A stretch of 64,000 nucleotides of DNA from DAHVFK01 sp963755395 (lineage in GTDB: Bacteria; Pseudomonadota; Gammaproteobacteria; Burkholderiales; SG8-39). The stretch lies in assembly GCA_963755395.1 (NCBI GenBank), contig CAVWJJ010000002.1:1054001-1118000 (forward strand). Reading direction: 5' to 3'. A model generated the notes under the pieces. The model was not told the origin of the DNA, made no database searches, and saw only the letters and a list, made by a program, of their open reading frames with translations. The first letter of the stretch is position 1. Each line of letters starts with the position of its first letter. Shown piece after piece: positions 45,376-54,050 of this stretch. Position numbers and translations under genes: made by a program.

Positions 45376-46445
45376 CGCGCAATGTCGAACTTGGCTCTGA
45401 TCGTGCGCGACGTGCCCGGCCGGGAGATCCGCAACGTGATCGAATAGGCGTTGGCCGCGCTGGTCGGTATCCGGATATAGTTGCCGTAGCTCACGCTGTT
45501 GTTGAAGGCGATGGTCTTGAGCGTCCTGGTTTCGCCGCCCATCATCGGATCCGACACGGTCGCCTTGACCTTCGCGTCCCTGATCTCGGCGCTGGTCGTG
45601 CTGTCGAACAGCGAGACGTTGAGGTAGTAGTAGTCGCGGCCGCTCGGTATGCCGCCGAGCATGGCGGTCGCCTCGTCCGGCTTCGGATGGATCGCGCGCA
45701 GGTCTGCGGCCGAAACCAGACCCAGGTAGACGTCGGTTCCCTCTACGATCCTGTGGTTCCAGCCGGCCTGGGCGGAAACCGGCCCGCCCGGCGCCGGCCG
45801 CGGGGCCGCCTCCGAGGCCGACTCCTTGTTCGCCGGTCCGACGCTCTTTCCCAGCATGTAGACGATGGCGCGGCGCAGCTCGCTGTCGCTGAGATCCGGC
45901 ATGCCGCCGCGCGAGGGCATGGCGCCGTGTCCCCTGATCGCGGAGCGAACCAGGGCGTCGATGCCGTAAGTCGCGCGGTGAATCCATGCCGCCCGGTCGC
46001 CGATGATGGGCGCGCCGTAGAGCCCGGTGCCGTGGCACTTGACGCAGGTCGCGCTCACGATCTCCTCGCCGCTGCGCTCGGCGGCGGGCGGCGCGGCCTT
46101 GTTGATCGGCACGGCCCAATGGCCGCCGGAATGGTTGACCATGTACGTGATCGCGAGCTCGAGCTCGTAATCGGTGACGCCCAGGCTGCCGCCGTGCGGC
46201 GGCATGCTGCGGATGCCGGTGATGGCATGCTCGGTGAGGCTGCTCAGGCCCTGCGCCTCACGCGCCTTCCAGGCTTTTTCATCGCCGATCTTCGGCGCAC
46301 CGTCCTTGCCCGTCGCGTGGCAGCCGGCGCAGACCTGGTGCACCACCTCCGCGCCGCTGCGCCCCGAGGCGCGGGCGTCCGTTTGGGGCGCGATCAGCGC
46401 CGCGAGCACGACCGTCGCCGCGAGTGTCCTAGCAATGCCGAACAT
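45372..46445 (-). CDS. Di-heme cytochrome c5-like protein with extra C-terminal domain
   Basis: Exported protein of 357 residues. The signal peptide is MFGIARTLAATVVLAALIAP. Two cytochrome c5-like domains have CAGCHATGKDGAPKIGD (about residue 39) and CVKCHGTGLYGAPIIGD (about 133), each with a later axial Met (RSMPPHGGSLG and GAMPSRGGMPD). From about 205 to the end lies a beta-rich domain (YLGLVSAADLRAIHPKP, YYYLNVSLFDSTTSAEIRDA, SYGNYIRIPTSAANAYSITL) that I do not recognise. A CRP/FNR-family box lies 83-96 bases upstream of its start. It is divergent from the cytochrome-porin gene and may be its electron partner. Confidence 0.8.
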   Translation of the reverse strand: MFGIARTLAATVVLAALIAPQTDARASGRSGAEVVHQVCAGCHATGKDGAPKIGDEKAWKAREAQGLSSLTEHAITGIRSMPPHGGSLGVTDYELELAITYMVNHSGGHWAVPINKAAPPAAERSGEEIVSATCVKCHGTGLYGAPIIGDRAAWIHRATYGIDALVRSAIRGHGAMPSRGGMPDLSDSELRRAIVYMLGKSVGPANKESASEAAPRPAPGGPVSAQAGWNHRIVEGTDVYLGLVSAADLRAIHPKPDEATAMLGGIPSGRDYYYLNVSLFDSTTSAEIRDAKVKATVSDPMMGGETRTLKTIAFNNSVSYGNYIRIPTSAANAYSITLRISRPGTSRTIRAKFDIAR

Positions 46446-46956
46446 CCAGATCTCCTCTGATTCCGTTTGCGCGCCGTTACCGGCTTGTTGTTGCTTCCTA
46501 GAAGACGCGCATTCGCGCGCGGTTGCTTTGACGTCGGTCAAATACGCGGCACGTTGCTAATCTTCCACGGGCCATTTTACTCACTATTCCGCGATTCCCC
46601 TGTCGGCGGAGCACGGGCGCGCGGGGCAGATGACCGCGGTGGCGCGACACGCGATGCGCTCGCGACGCGACTGCGCGCTGCTCTGCTGCGCTGGTGGTTC
46701 TCTTTGCTGGCGGCGCGCAGATCGAGCTCGATCCGGCGCCGCTCGCGCCGCTGCGCCTGCGTCAGCCCGAAGTGTTCACGCGCACAGCGCGCGGCTGGCA
46801 GACGAGCACGAGTTGAAAATAAGGAACAATTATCGTTCTATTAGATATTACGTAAGAATTACGTAAGGTATTGATGCGTTTGATCTAAATTAAAGCGTCA
46901 CTGGCCTGGACGACGAACACTCCCGTGGAATTCAATCCAGTCCAAGGGAGACGATC
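46446..46956. promoter_or_regulatory. Divergent regulatory region between two cytochrome genes
   Basis: About 510 bases with no supportable gene. Symmetric elements stand out. TTGAC-GTCG-GTCAA (46528-46541) is a CRP/FNR-family dyad facing the di-heme cytochrome. Two TTACGTAA palindromes lie at 46848-46855 and 46859-46866, 11 bases apart (one helical turn). TTGAT-CTAA-ATTAA (46880-46893) is an FNR/Anr-like box with one mismatch, facing the cytochrome-porin gene 64 bases downstream. The stretch 46813-46893 is very AT-rich against its surroundings. Confidence 0.55.
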
Positions 46957-48324
46957 ATGCAGCAAGGCAAGTTGAGGACGTTCATCGCGGCGCTCGCGAT
47001 GGCAAGCAGCGGGCTGCTGCTCGCGCCCGGCAGCGCGCAGGCGGTGCCGAGCTTCGCGCGCCAGACGGGATTCGCCTGCGAGGCCTGCCACACCGTGTTC
47101 CCGGAGCTGACGCCTTTCGGGCGGCGCTTCAAGCTGAACGCCTACACCATCGACAACCTGCCGCAGGTGAGCGGCATGAGCGCGAGCAAGGAGCAGACCC
47201 TGGCGCTGAACCAGCTGCCGCCGCTGTCGTTCATGCTGCAGGCCTCCTACACCGGCACCAAGGCGGCGCTGCCCGACAGCGCGCTTCCGGGCGAATTGGC
47301 GAAGAACGGCCAGGTGCTGTTCCCGCAGCAGGCGAGCCTGTTCTACGCCGGCCGCATCGCACCGAACTTCGGCGCTTTCGTGCAGATGACCTACGACGGC
47401 ACCGCAGGTCAGTTCGGCTGGGACAATACCGACGTCCGCTACGCCAGACTGGCGAGCGACAATTTCCTCTGGGGGATCAGCTTCAACAACAACCCCACGG
47501 TGCAGGACCTGTGGAACACGACGCCCGCGTGGCAGTCGCCGTTCGACCAGCGCAGCGCGACCGCGCCCTCGCCCGGCGCCGCGACGATGATCGACGGCGG
47601 GCTGGCCGACGCCGGGGTTGCCGGGCTCAGCGTGTACGGATCGTGGAATAACTCGATCTACGCGGAGTTCGGCGCGTACCGTTCGGCCCCCGCCGCAGCG
47701 GTCATCGACAGCACCAGCACCAACGTGGTGGACGGCATGGCGCCGTACTGGAGGCTCGCCTATGAACGCCAGTGGGGCCGCAATTCCTGGCAAGTCGGTG
47801 CCTACGGGGTCGACGCCAAGATCTTCCCGGGCAACGGCGCTGCCCTGTCAGGGCCGACCAACCACTACAGCGACGTCGCGTTCGACACGCAATTCCAGTA
47901 TATCGGCGACGTGCACCTGCTGTCGGTGATGGCGACCTACATCGACGAGAAGCAGACGCTCGATGCGAGCGCCCAGGCGGGCGCCTCGAATCCGAACGAC
48001 ACGCTGAAGACGCTCAGGATCGGCGCGAGCTACTACTACCACCGCAAGTACGGCGCCGCGCTCGGCTACTTCTCGACCACCGGGTCCGAGGACGCGCTGC
48101 TCTACGCGCCCACTGGCACGGCGGTGACGGACTTCGCCAACAACAAGCCCGACAGCAAAGGCTGGACCGGGGAGCTCGACTGGGTGCCGTACGAGAACAC
48201 CAAGTTCGCGCTGCAGTACACCATGTACAGCAAGTTCAACGGCGGCGACACCAACTACGACGGGATGGGCAGGAATGCGAAGGACAACAACACGCTCTAT
48301 CTCCTCGGCTGGATCAACTTCTAG
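46957..48324 (+). CDS. Monoheme cytochrome c-porin fusion, Cyc2-like
   Basis: Outer-membrane protein of 455 residues. A signal peptide (MQQGKLRTFIAALAMASSGL...) precedes a small heme-c domain, VPSFARQTGFACEACHTVFP, then LTPFGRRFKLNAYTI. The remaining 400 residues are amphipathic strands (NFGAFVQMTYDGTAGQFGW, IGASYYYHRKYGAALGYFST) ending LYLLGWINF, a barrel-type terminal Phe. One heme at the N-terminus plus a porin is the design of Cyc2 iron oxidases, and the FARQTG-CxxCH-FGRxFK pattern matches my recollection of that family. Other porin-cytochromes share part of it, so iron oxidation is a hypothesis. A cytochrome c4-like gene follows ten bases downstream. Confidence 0.72.
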   Translation: MQQGKLRTFIAALAMASSGLLLAPGSAQAVPSFARQTGFACEACHTVFPELTPFGRRFKLNAYTIDNLPQVSGMSASKEQTLALNQLPPLSFMLQASYTGTKAALPDSALPGELAKNGQVLFPQQASLFYAGRIAPNFGAFVQMTYDGTAGQFGWDNTDVRYARLASDNFLWGISFNNNPTVQDLWNTTPAWQSPFDQRSATAPSPGAATMIDGGLADAGVAGLSVYGSWNNSIYAEFGAYRSAPAAAVIDSTSTNVVDGMAPYWRLAYERQWGRNSWQVGAYGVDAKIFPGNGAALSGPTNHYSDVAFDTQFQYIGDVHLLSVMATYIDEKQTLDASAQAGASNPNDTLKTLRIGASYYYHRKYGAALGYFSTTGSEDALLYAPTGTAVTDFANNKPDSKGWTGELDWVPYENTKFALQYTMYSKFNGGDTNYDGMGRNAKDNNTLYLLGWINF

Positions 48325-48334
48325 GCAACCGACC

Positions 48335-48937
48335 ATGAAAAAAATCATCGCAATCGCAGTTGGGGCCCTGCTCGCCTCGGGCACGGGCGCGGCGCTGGCG
48401 CAGCAGGACGCGAAGGCCCTCGCGACCGGGGTGTGCGCGGCCTGCCACGGGCCCGAGGGGCACAGCATCTCGCCCGTATTCCCCCGGCTCGCCGGGCAGC
48501 AGGCGTCGTACATCGTGCTGCAGCTCGACGCGTTCCGCAGCCACGCGCGCGGCGACCCCAACGCCCAGGCCTACATGTGGGGCATGGCGTCGCAGCTCTC
48601 GGACGCGACGATGAAGGCGCTGGGCGACTATTACGCGGCGCAAAAGCCCGCGCACGAGAAGCCCGAGTACCCGGAATTGATGGCCGAGGGCAAGAAGATC
48701 TACAACGAGGGGATCTCGGCGCAGAACGTTCCCGCTTGCGCGAGCTGCCATGGCCCCACTGCCGAGGGGGCAGGCGCGTTTCCGCGCCTCGCCGGGCAGC
48801 ACACCGACTACCTGATCGCGCAGCTGGAAGGTTTCCAGTCGGGAACCCGCAGCAACGCGCCGATCATGCTCGGCGTGGTGCGCAGCATGAGCCCGGAGCA
48901 GATGAAGGCGGCCGCGACTTACGCCGCGTCGCGCTAG
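48335..48937 (+). CDS. Cytochrome c4-like di-heme periplasmic protein
   Basis: Exported protein of 200 residues. The signal peptide is MKKIIAIAVGALLASGTGAA. Two homologous domains each carry a heme site: CAACHGPEGHSISPVFPRLA (about 34) and CASCHGPTAEGAGAFPRLA (about 133). Each is followed by an axial Met (WGMASQLSD, MSPEQMKAAATY). This is the c4 fold, which carries electrons in the periplasm to terminal oxidases. It lies ten bases after the cytochrome-porin gene and is its natural electron acceptor. Confidence 0.88.
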   Translation: MKKIIAIAVGALLASGTGAALAQQDAKALATGVCAACHGPEGHSISPVFPRLAGQQASYIVLQLDAFRSHARGDPNAQAYMWGMASQLSDATMKALGDYYAAQKPAHEKPEYPELMAEGKKIYNEGISAQNVPACASCHGPTAEGAGAFPRLAGQHTDYLIAQLEGFQSGTRSNAPIMLGVVRSMSPEQMKAAATYAASR

Positions 48938-48938
48938 C

Positions 48939-49412
48939 TTGACGAAGCATTCAGTGCGCCGCGCGCTTCCGGTACTCGTTTCATTGCTCCTCGCGATGCC
49001 GGCGGCTCGGGCCGACGGCGGTCCGAGCCTCGAGCAGCAGGTGAAAGCGCTCAGCGAGCAGGTTCATCAGCTCCAGCAGCGCCTGGACCGGCTCGAGGGA
49101 CGGACACAGAGCCTGGCCCCGCCATCGGCACCGGCTGCGTCTTCGGCAGCGCCGGCCGCCATCACCGCCGCGGCACCGGGCGCGGGTTACGTCAGCCCGG
49201 AGGCTGCGCTGAGAAATACCTGGGCCAGGATCAAGCCCGACATGGCCGAGAGCGAGGTCGCCTCGCTGCTCGGCGCGCCGTCCAAGAAGTTCACCCTCGA
49301 CGGCCGGCGGGGCTGGTACTACTACTATCCCGGCAGCGGCGCCGGGTCGGTATTCTTCACCGACCAAGGCCGGGTCTCGAGCCGCCAGTCGCCGTTCGGC
49401 ATGGGCTGGTAG
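48939..49412 (+). CDS. Exported protein with coiled coil and SmpA/OmlA-like domain
   Basis: Protein of up to 157 residues. A signal peptide (VLVSLLLAMPAARA) leads to a short coiled coil (LEQQVKALSEQVHQLQQRLD) and a Pro/Ala linker. The C-terminal domain has WARIKPDMAESEVASLLGAP and GRRGWYYYYPGSGAGSVFFT, resembling the SmpA/OmlA (BamE) fold. The start is TTG at 48939, one base after the c4 stop, or GTG at 48954. It completes the cytochrome operon; it could anchor or scaffold partner cytochromes, but this is a guess. Confidence 0.6.
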   Translation: MTKHSVRRALPVLVSLLLAMPAARADGGPSLEQQVKALSEQVHQLQQRLDRLEGRTQSLAPPSAPAASSAAPAAITAAAPGAGYVSPEAALRNTWARIKPDMAESEVASLLGAPSKKFTLDGRRGWYYYYPGSGAGSVFFTDQGRVSSRQSPFGMGW

Positions 49413-49455
49413 GGCCGCGCAGCATGGGTTAAGGTTGCCGCGGGAACCGGCGACC

Positions 49456-50628
49456 ATGACCATCGACCAGCGAATCGCGCGCCTGCACGGCGAAATGACC
49501 GCGTGGCGGCGCGACATCCACGCCCATCCCGAGCTCGGCTTCGAGGAAACCCGCACCGCGGGGATCGTGGCCGACAAGCTCGAATCCTTCGGCCTCGAGG
49601 TGCACCGCGGGGTCGGCCGCACCGGCGTGGTCGGAGTGCTGCGGGCGGGCAAGGGATCGAGTTCGGTCGGATTGCGCGCCGACATGGACGCGCTGCCGAT
49701 CCACGAGGCAAACGATTTTGCCCATCGCTCGCGCAACGCCGGCCGGATGCATGCCTGCGGCCACGATGGCCACACCACCATGCTGCTCGGCGCGGCCAAG
49801 GCGCTGGCCGCCGCGCGCGACTTCGACGGCACGGTGAATTTCATCTTCCAGCCGGCCGAGGAGGGGCTGGGCGGCGCGCGCGCGATGATCGAGGACGGGC
49901 TGTTCGAGCGCTTTCCCTGCGAGGCCGTGTTCGGCATGCACAACCGCCCCAGCCTGCCGCTGGGCTGGTTCGCGGTGCGCGCCGGCCCGATGATGGCCGC
50001 GGGCGGCTTCTTCGACATCACGATCCACGGCAAGGGCGCGCACGGCGCGCGGCCCGAGGCCGGGGTCGACCCGGTGATCGTCGCGGCGCACGTCGCGACC
50101 GCGCTGCAGACGATCGTCTCGCGCAACGTGGCGCCGGTCGACACCGCGGTGGTCTCGGTGACCAGGATCCACGGCGGCGACGCCTACAACGTGATCCCGC
50201 AGACGGCGACGCTGGCGGGCACGGTGCGCGCCTTCTCGCGCCCGGTGATGGAGACGATCGACGCCGCGCTGCGGCGCATCGCCAGGGGCGTGGCCGAGGG
50301 CTTTGGCGCGCGCGCCGAGGTCAAGCTCGACTGGAAGTTCGCGCCGACGGTGAACGACCCGCGCGAGGCCGAGTTCGCCGCGGGCGTGTGCGCCGGACTG
50401 GTGGGCGCCGAGCGGGTGCAGCGCGACCCGCCGCTGATCATGGCCTCGGAGGATTTCTCCTTCATGCTGGAGAAGGTGCCGGGCTGCTATCTCAACATCG
50501 GCAACGATTCGGGCGAGACCTCGTGCGAGGTGCACAACCCGGGCTACGACTTCAACGACGCCGCGCTACCCCTCGGCGCGGCGTTCTTTACCCGGCTGGT
50601 CGAAACCCGGCTGCGCAAGCCGGCCTGA
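49456..50628 (+). CDS. M20D amidohydrolase (hippurate hydrolase-like)
   Basis: Metal-dependent amidohydrolase of 390 residues. The motifs IHAHPELGFEETRT, VGLRADMDALPI, HACGHDGHTTMLLGAA, FQPAEEGLGGARAMIEDGLF and FGMHNRPSLP are the complete M20D set. The C-terminal metal region is MASEDFSFMLEKVPG. Such enzymes split N-acyl amino acids such as hippurate. The ATG at 49456 was chosen since MTIDQRIARLHGEM begins the family. A TRAP transporter gene set follows 81 bases downstream, so uptake and hydrolysis of an acylated acid may be linked. Confidence 0.9.
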   Translation: MTIDQRIARLHGEMTAWRRDIHAHPELGFEETRTAGIVADKLESFGLEVHRGVGRTGVVGVLRAGKGSSSVGLRADMDALPIHEANDFAHRSRNAGRMHACGHDGHTTMLLGAAKALAAARDFDGTVNFIFQPAEEGLGGARAMIEDGLFERFPCEAVFGMHNRPSLPLGWFAVRAGPMMAAGGFFDITIHGKGAHGARPEAGVDPVIVAAHVATALQTIVSRNVAPVDTAVVSVTRIHGGDAYNVIPQTATLAGTVRAFSRPVMETIDAALRRIARGVAEGFGARAEVKLDWKFAPTVNDPREAEFAAGVCAGLVGAERVQRDPPLIMASEDFSFMLEKVPGCYLNIGNDSGETSCEVHNPGYDFNDAALPLGAAFFTRLVETRLRKPA

Positions 50629-50709
50629 GCCGGAGGCTTGCCGCGGCGTCAGCCGGGGCCTAAGATTCGCCACCCCGAAATTCCACCCCGGGGCAGGAGA
50701 GGAGAAAAC

Positions 50710-51714
50710 GTGAACAACTATAAGACCACCCTGGCTGCCGCCATGCTGCTGGCGGCCGCCACGCTCAGCGCCGCGGCGTTCGCCGGGCCCACCGTGCTGC
50801 GCGCATCGCACCAGTTTCCCGGCGGCAAAGGCGACGTGCGCGACGACATGGTGCAGATGATCGCCAGGGACGCCAAGGCGGCGAACGTCGACCTGAACAT
50901 CCAGGTCTATCCCGGCGCGTCGCTGTTCAAGCCGAACGACCAGTGGAACGCGATGGTCAACGGTCAGCTCGACATCGCGCTGTTCCCGCTCGATTACGCC
51001 AGCGGCAAGGTGCCCCAGTTCAGCGCCACGCTCATGCCCGGGCTGATCCGCAGCCAGGAGCGCGCCAAGCGCATCAACCAGTCGAAGTTCATGCAGGACA
51101 TCCGGGCGGCGATCGAGAAGCACGGCGTGATGGTGCTCTCCGACGCCTGGTTCGCCGGCGGCATGGCCTCCAACAAGGGCTGCATCACCGTGCCCGACGA
51201 CCTGAAGGGCACCAAGTTCCGCGCCGCGGGACCGACTTTCGCCGCGATGTGGCAGTCCGCCGGCGCGAGCATCGTCAGCCCGCCGTCGAACGAGATCTAC
51301 AACGCGTTCCAGACCGGCGTCGTCAACGGCACCGACACCAGCCTCGGCACTTTCGCCTCGATGCGCCTGTACGAGGTGACCAAGTGCCTCACCGCGCCGG
51401 GCGACAACGCGCTGTGGTTCATGTACGAGCCGGTGCTGATGTCGAAGAAGAGCTTCCACAAGCTGGACAAGGCGCAGCAGGCCGCGATCATCAAGGCCGG
51501 CAAGGCGGCGCAGGCCTACTACGAGTCGAAGGCCGACGCCGTGAACGCCGAAGCGGTCAAGGCGTTCGAGAGCCACAACGTCAAGGTGGTGAGCCTGAGC
51601 GACGCCGACTACAACGCCTGGATCGAGGTGGCGAAGAAGAGCTCCTACGCCAGATTCGCCAAGGACGTCCCGGACGGACAGACGCTGATCGACGAGGCGC
51701 TCTCGGTCAAGTAA
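50710..51714 (+). CDS. dctP: TRAP transporter substrate-binding protein (DctP family)
   Basis: Periplasmic solute receptor of 334 residues. A signal peptide ends near TLSAAAFAG, then VLRASHQFPGGKGDVRDDMV begins the receptor. VYPGASLFKPNDQWNAMVNG and DLKGTKFRAAGPTFAAMWQS are the conserved regions; the substrate-binding Arg region of this group is near KFRAAG. The start is GTG at 50710. The frame is intact although the membrane genes dctQ and dctM just after it are interrupted. The ligand is probably a carboxylate; C-terminal DGQTLIDEALSVK closes the domain. Confidence 0.88.
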   Translation: MNNYKTTLAAAMLLAAATLSAAAFAGPTVLRASHQFPGGKGDVRDDMVQMIARDAKAANVDLNIQVYPGASLFKPNDQWNAMVNGQLDIALFPLDYASGKVPQFSATLMPGLIRSQERAKRINQSKFMQDIRAAIEKHGVMVLSDAWFAGGMASNKGCITVPDDLKGTKFRAAGPTFAAMWQSAGASIVSPPSNEIYNAFQTGVVNGTDTSLGTFASMRLYEVTKCLTAPGDNALWFMYEPVLMSKKSFHKLDKAQQAAIIKAGKAAQAYYESKADAVNAEAVKAFESHNVKVVSLSDADYNAWIEVAKKSSYARFAKDVPDGQTLIDEALSVK

Positions 51715-51724
51715 GGCCGCGCGC

Positions 51725-52280
51725 ATGAGGGCAAGCGTGCCCGCCCGGAGGGTGCCGTAGAAGGCTACCTCCGGGCCGTCCGGCTGCTGTCGCGCGCCTC
51801 CGGCGTGGTCGCGGCGGGCCTGATCGCCTTCGGCGTACTGGTGATCTGCGACATGGTGATCGAGCGCTACCTGCTCGGCCGCGACACCGATCTGGCAGAT
51901 CGACGTCGTCACCTACTGCGTGGTGGCGGCCACCTTCATCGGCAGCGCCTACGTGCTCATGACCCGCGGGCACGTGAACGTCGACGTGCTGCCGCTGCAT
52001 GTCGGGCCGCGCGTGCGCTTCTGGCTCGCGCTCGCTACCAGCTCTGCTTGCGTTCTCGTTCTGCGCGGTGCTGTTCGTGCTGTGCACGCTCTACTGGCAC
52101 GAGGCCTGGGCGAGCAACTGGCGCTCCGATACGGTGTGGCGGGCGCGGCTGTGGATCCCGTACGCCGCGATGCCGATCGGGCTCGGACTGCTCGTGCTGC
52201 AGTACGTCGCCGAGCTCATCTGCCTGGTGACGGGGCGCACGCCGCCCTTCGGCATCGGCGCCGACAGGCTGCACCAATGA
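51725..52280 (+). CDS. dctQ: TRAP transporter small permease (DctQ) (frames broken)
   Basis: Four-helix small permease. Joined frames read SGVVAAGLIAFGVLVICDMV, IERYLLGRDT, IWQIDVVTYCVVAATFIGSA, YVLMTRGHVNVDVLPLHV, AVLFVLCTLYWHEAWASNWR, RARLWIPYAAMPIGLGLLVL and GADRLHQ, the standard DctQ order. Extra bases lie at about 51889 and 52043-52052. The start needs one further change (a missing base after the ATG at 51725); otherwise GTG at 51805 is the start. With these corrections the span is exactly 185 codons. The stop overlaps the dctM start (ATGA). Confidence 0.8.
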
Positions 52281-53596
52281 GCCCGACTCAGCAGGGCGCG
52301 CTGGTCCTCGATCGTCACGCTCGCGATGCTGCTTTCGGGCGTTCCGGTCGCGTTCGGCCTCGGGCGCGGTGTCGATCGTGTTCCTGCTCATCTTCCAGGG
52401 CTTCGACGCGCTGCACGTCGTCGCCGAAACGTTCTACTCGGGACTGAACGAGTTCACGCTGGTGTCGATCCCGATGTTCGTGATGATGGGCGCGGCGATC
52501 GGCTCCTCGCCCGCGGGCAAGGACCTGTACGAAGCGCTCGACCGCTGGCTGTACCGCCTGCCCGGGGGGCTCGTGATCTCCAACCTCGGCGCCTGTGCGA
52601 TCTTCGCCGCGCTCACCGGCTCCTCGCCCGCCTGCTGCGCGGCGATCGGCAAGATGGGGATACCCGAGATGCGCCGGCGCGGCTACCCGGACGACATCGC
52701 GACCGGGTCGATCTGCGCCGGCGGCACGCTCGGCATCCTGATTCCGCCTTCGATCACCTTCATCCTGTACGGCATCGCGACCGAGACCTCGATCGGGCGG
52801 CTGTTCCTGGCAGGCGTGCTGCCCGGGCTGCTGCTCACGGGCCTGTTCATCCTGTGGACGCTGTTCATCATCTGGAAGCGCGGCTTCCGCTCGCACGCGC
52901 CGGACTTCCGCTACAGCTGGCGCGAGAAGTTCCATTCGGTGCCGAAGATCGCTCCCTTCCTGGCCATCATCGTCGGCGTGATCTATGTGCTGTACGGCGG
53001 CGTGGCGACGCCCTCCGAGGCGGCGGGAGTCGGCGCGGCGCTGTGCGTGCTGCTCGCGCTCGTGATCTACCGCATGTGGCGTGCGCGCGACTGGTGGGCG
53101 ATCCTGCGCGACACGATGCGCGAGTCGGTGATGATCCTCACCATCATCGCCGCGGCGGTGCTGTTCGGCTACGTGCTCACCTCGCTCTATCTCACCCAGA
53201 CGCTGGCGCAGTCGATGGCCGACATGCACGTCAACCGCTGGGTGCTGATGGCGATCATCAACGTGTTCCTGCTGGTGTGCGGCTTCTTCATCCCGCCGGC
53301 GGCGATCATCCTGATGACCAGCCCGATCCTCTACCCGATCGTTACGCGCCGCGGGCTTCGACCCGGTGTGGTTCGGCGTCATCCTGACGATCAACATGGA
53401 GGTCGGCCTGATCCATCCGCCGGTCGGCCTGAACATCTACATCGTCAGCTCGATCGCGCCTGACGTGCCGGTGACCAAGGTCATGTGGGGCACGCTGCCC
53501 TACGTGCTGTGCATGTTCCTCGCGATCGTGATCCTGAGCGTGTTCCCCGGCATCGCCACCTGGCTGCCGGACCACCTCATGGGCGCCGCGCGCTAG
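52277..53596 (+). CDS. dctM: TRAP transporter large permease (DctM) (three extra bases)
   Basis: Large 12-helix permease. Extra bases at about 52310, 52365 and 53356 break the frame. Without them there are exactly 439 codons. It has SIPMFVMMGAAIGSSPAGKD, GSSPACCAAIGKMGIPEM, ICAGGTLGILIPPSITFILY and GGVATPSEAAGVGA, which are core motifs of the DctM family, and ends IVILSVFPGIATWLPDHL. It shares the operon with dctP and dctQ. The 3' end overlaps the convergent AroQ-like gene by 20 bases. Confidence 0.9.
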
Positions 53597-54050
53597 CGCG
53601 CGGCCGCCGCTTCGGCGCCGCCGCGGCGAGGTGCCCGAGCATCGCTTCGAGGCCGAGCACGTAGGAGCGCACGCCGAACCCCGCCACCATCCCGACCGCG
53701 GCTTCGGCCAGGATCGAATGAAAGCCGCGCCGCTCGATGTTGGTGATGTGCACCTCGACGTAAGGCAGCGGCACCGCGCGCAGGCAGTCGCGCAGCGGGT
53801 AGCCGGCGAACAGGAACGCCGCCGGATTCATCACCAGCCCGTCGAATTTCTCCTCCGCCGCGCGGTAGATGCGCTCGATCGCCGCCGGCTCGGAGTGGGT
53901 GTAGAAGATTTCGAGCCGGTACTTGTTGACCTTGGCGTGCGCAAGCAGCATCGCGTCGAGCTCGGCCGCGGTGGTCTTGCCGTAGATCTCGGGCTGGCGC
54001 CTGCCGAGGTAGCTCAGGTTCGGACCCTGGATCAGGAGTATGTTCGTCAC
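53577..54050 (-). CDS. Divergent type II 3-dehydroquinate dehydratase-like protein
   Basis: Protein of 157 residues with the flavodoxin-like AroQ fold. The start MTNILLIQGPNLSYLGRRQP resembles the AroQ loop, with the catalytic Tyr in EIYG and the VEVHITNIERRG histidine kept. Two usual motifs are replaced: the region normally QSNHEGxLID reads YTHSEPAAIERIY, and NPGAYTHTS reads NPAAFLFAGYPLR. The changed motifs hold substrate-binding residues, so the natural substrate may differ from dehydroquinate. It is in an operon with a cupin gene (four-base overlap). A catabolic role with the TRAP system is possible. Confidence 0.75.
   Translation of the reverse strand: MTNILLIQGPNLSYLGRRQPEIYGKTTAAELDAMLLAHAKVNKYRLEIFYTHSEPAAIERIYRAAEEKFDGLVMNPAAFLFAGYPLRDCLRAVPLPYVEVHITNIERRGFHSILAEAAVGMVAGFGVRSYVLGLEAMLGHLAAAAPKRRPRASARRP

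Noticed and set aside
43537..46119. 860-residue frame on the minus strand containing the GhrA-like protein
   Set aside because: Only the 3' part (43537-44466) has family motifs. The remainder is antisense to the dioxygenase and overlaps the cytochrome gene in another frame.
46600..46820. Short ORFs in the region between the divergent cytochrome genes
   Set aside because: They are short, Arg/Ala-rich, lack start-site signals and show no family motif.
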